A stretch of DNA of 64,000 bases from Dysgonomonas sp. Marseille-P4361 (GTDB taxonomy: Bacteria; Bacteroidota; Bacteroidia; Bacteroidales; Dysgonomonadaceae): contig NZ_OPYL01000005.1 of the NCBI RefSeq assembly GCF_900343125.1, positions 177,330 through 241,329 of the forward strand, given 5' to 3'. This document shows positions 63,536-64,000 of this stretch, piece after piece. The notes beneath the pieces are model-generated. The model did no database searches. It was not told the origin of the DNA and saw only the letters and a list, made by a program, of their open reading frames with translations. The position numbers and the translations under genes were made by a program. Numbering within the stretch: position 1 is the first letter of the stretch; each line of letters opens with the position of its first letter.

Positions 63536-63796
63536 ATGTTTTAAAAATTGAATTTATAATCAAAGATACAAATATAAAAGATATAGTTTCATGCTTAAGA
63601 AGTGAATGTTTTAGAGGGTTACTATTTGCTGGTAGACGATATCAGTTATTGCCTGCTGTGAATACTTAGAAGGTGTTTTAATTTTTTTTTATGTTGGCTG
63701 TATTTTTTTTATGTTTTACAACATCTTGTATATTAGTTTGATAGTTGCTAGATTTGTAATTCGCCTCAAAATATTTCAAAAAAGTATTGTAAAATA

Positions 63797-63828
63797 TTTG
63801 GATTGTAAAGAAATGTTTTCTACTTTTG
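63797..63828 (+). promoter_or_regulatory. Strong Bacteroidetes promoter, probably of an rRNA operon
   Basis: TTTG (63797-63800), a 20-nt gap and TACTTTTG (63821-63828) followed by CACCCGC, a pattern I associate with Bacteroidales rRNA promoters. It matches the -33/-7 consensus exactly. Confidence 0.7.
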
Positions 63829-63831
63829 CAC

Positions 63832-64000
63832 CCGCTTTGGCACTGAAACGGCGACGTTTTTAGGGGTTGAGGCGAAAAAAGAAAGCGATCTTTAAAGGAA
63901 CTGAAATAACAACATCAAGAGTGTAGTACAAGTATACATATTTTATATGTATGGGAAAAATACTACCGTCAATTTACTTTGATAAATTGAGGACAGGATC
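63832..64000 (+). other. Structured leader, probably preceding a 16S rRNA gene outside the window
   Basis: No reading frame is supported. GCGATCTTTAAAGGA (about 63878-63892) resembles the boxA antitermination element of rRNA leaders. Two stems follow: ATACATA-tttta-TATGTAT enclosed by GTAGTA...TACTAC, and TCAATTTA-ctttga-TAAATTGA near the end. This layout suits pre-rRNA processing stems. The 16S start itself (GAGTTTGATCCTGG) is not in the window, so the identification is inference. Upstream, 63536-63796 holds only the inositol-phosphatase promoter region. Confidence 0.55.

Overview
The window looks like chromosome of a Bacteroidales bacterium, most likely Dysgonomonas or a close relative. The evidence is a low-GC, dense gene layout; promoters of the Bacteroidetes type (TTTG, 19-21 nt, TAnnTTTG); almost no Shine-Dalgarno sequences; a fused MurF-alanine racemase; a Bacteroides-type serine palmitoyltransferase; GldH; and a type B sorting domain of the type IX secretion system. 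I cannot name the species from sequence reading alone.

Layout. 1-8.2 kb (minus): two overlapping paralogues with glycosyltransferase-like features (the first cut by the window edge), a thioester alpha-2-macroglobulin lipoprotein and a ZIP metal transporter. 8.3-11.9 kb (plus): an MFS exporter, a small lipoprotein, a Dabb protein, an AlkD-like DNA repair protein and two DUF2007 proteins. 11.9-16.7 kb (minus): a TolC-HlyD-ABC-2-ABC-2 export operon without an ATPase gene. 17-22.2 kb (minus): an FMN glutamate-synthase-like oxidoreductase, then GSCFA and MurF-Alr coupled by an ATGA overlap. 22.4-24.7 kb (plus): a GH78-like lipoprotein. 24.8-28.1 kb: a compact integrated element. 28.3-36.9 kb (minus): an eight-gene operon, degenerate M23 protein-dxr-rseP-metF-holB-ricT-gldH-folD, covering envelope, isoprenoid, folate and replication functions. 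37.1-41.3 kb (plus): serine palmitoyltransferase, a T9SS-exported protein and an unknown beta-rich protein. 41.3-43.7 kb (minus): a TonB-domain lipoprotein and DNA primase. 43.9-51.1 kb (plus): a GH2 glycosidase, an unknown secreted protein, a BlaI/M56 pair carrying three TonB domains, and a TPR protein. 51.1-53.2 kb (minus): recG. 53.5-57.2 kb (plus): ROK protein, NagB-like/LmbE fusion and NagB, an amino-sugar cluster. 57.3-63.5 kb (minus): LtaS-like transferase, a FISUMP-type secreted protein, ADP-forming acyl-CoA synthetase and an inositol monophosphatase-like enzyme. 63.8 kb to the end (plus): a strong promoter and structured leader that I read as the start of an rRNA operon lying beyond the edge.

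The most interesting part is 24.8-28.1 kb. A short intergenic transcription unit (28065-28172, minus) has an excellent promoter and ends in a hairpin plus T-run. Its 3' end, 28 nt including the hairpin, is repeated exactly 3.28 kb away at 24787-24814. Between the copies are a tyrosine recombinase, next to the intact unit, and one lipoprotein gene with its own promoter and terminator. This is the arrangement expected of an element that inserts in the 3' end of a small RNA gene, as others do in tRNA or tmRNA genes. Other points worth attention are a GH2 gene whose natural ATG is out of frame by one base at an A7 run, an amino-sugar fusion protein whose deaminase active site is replaced, and an M23 domain that has lost its zinc ligands.
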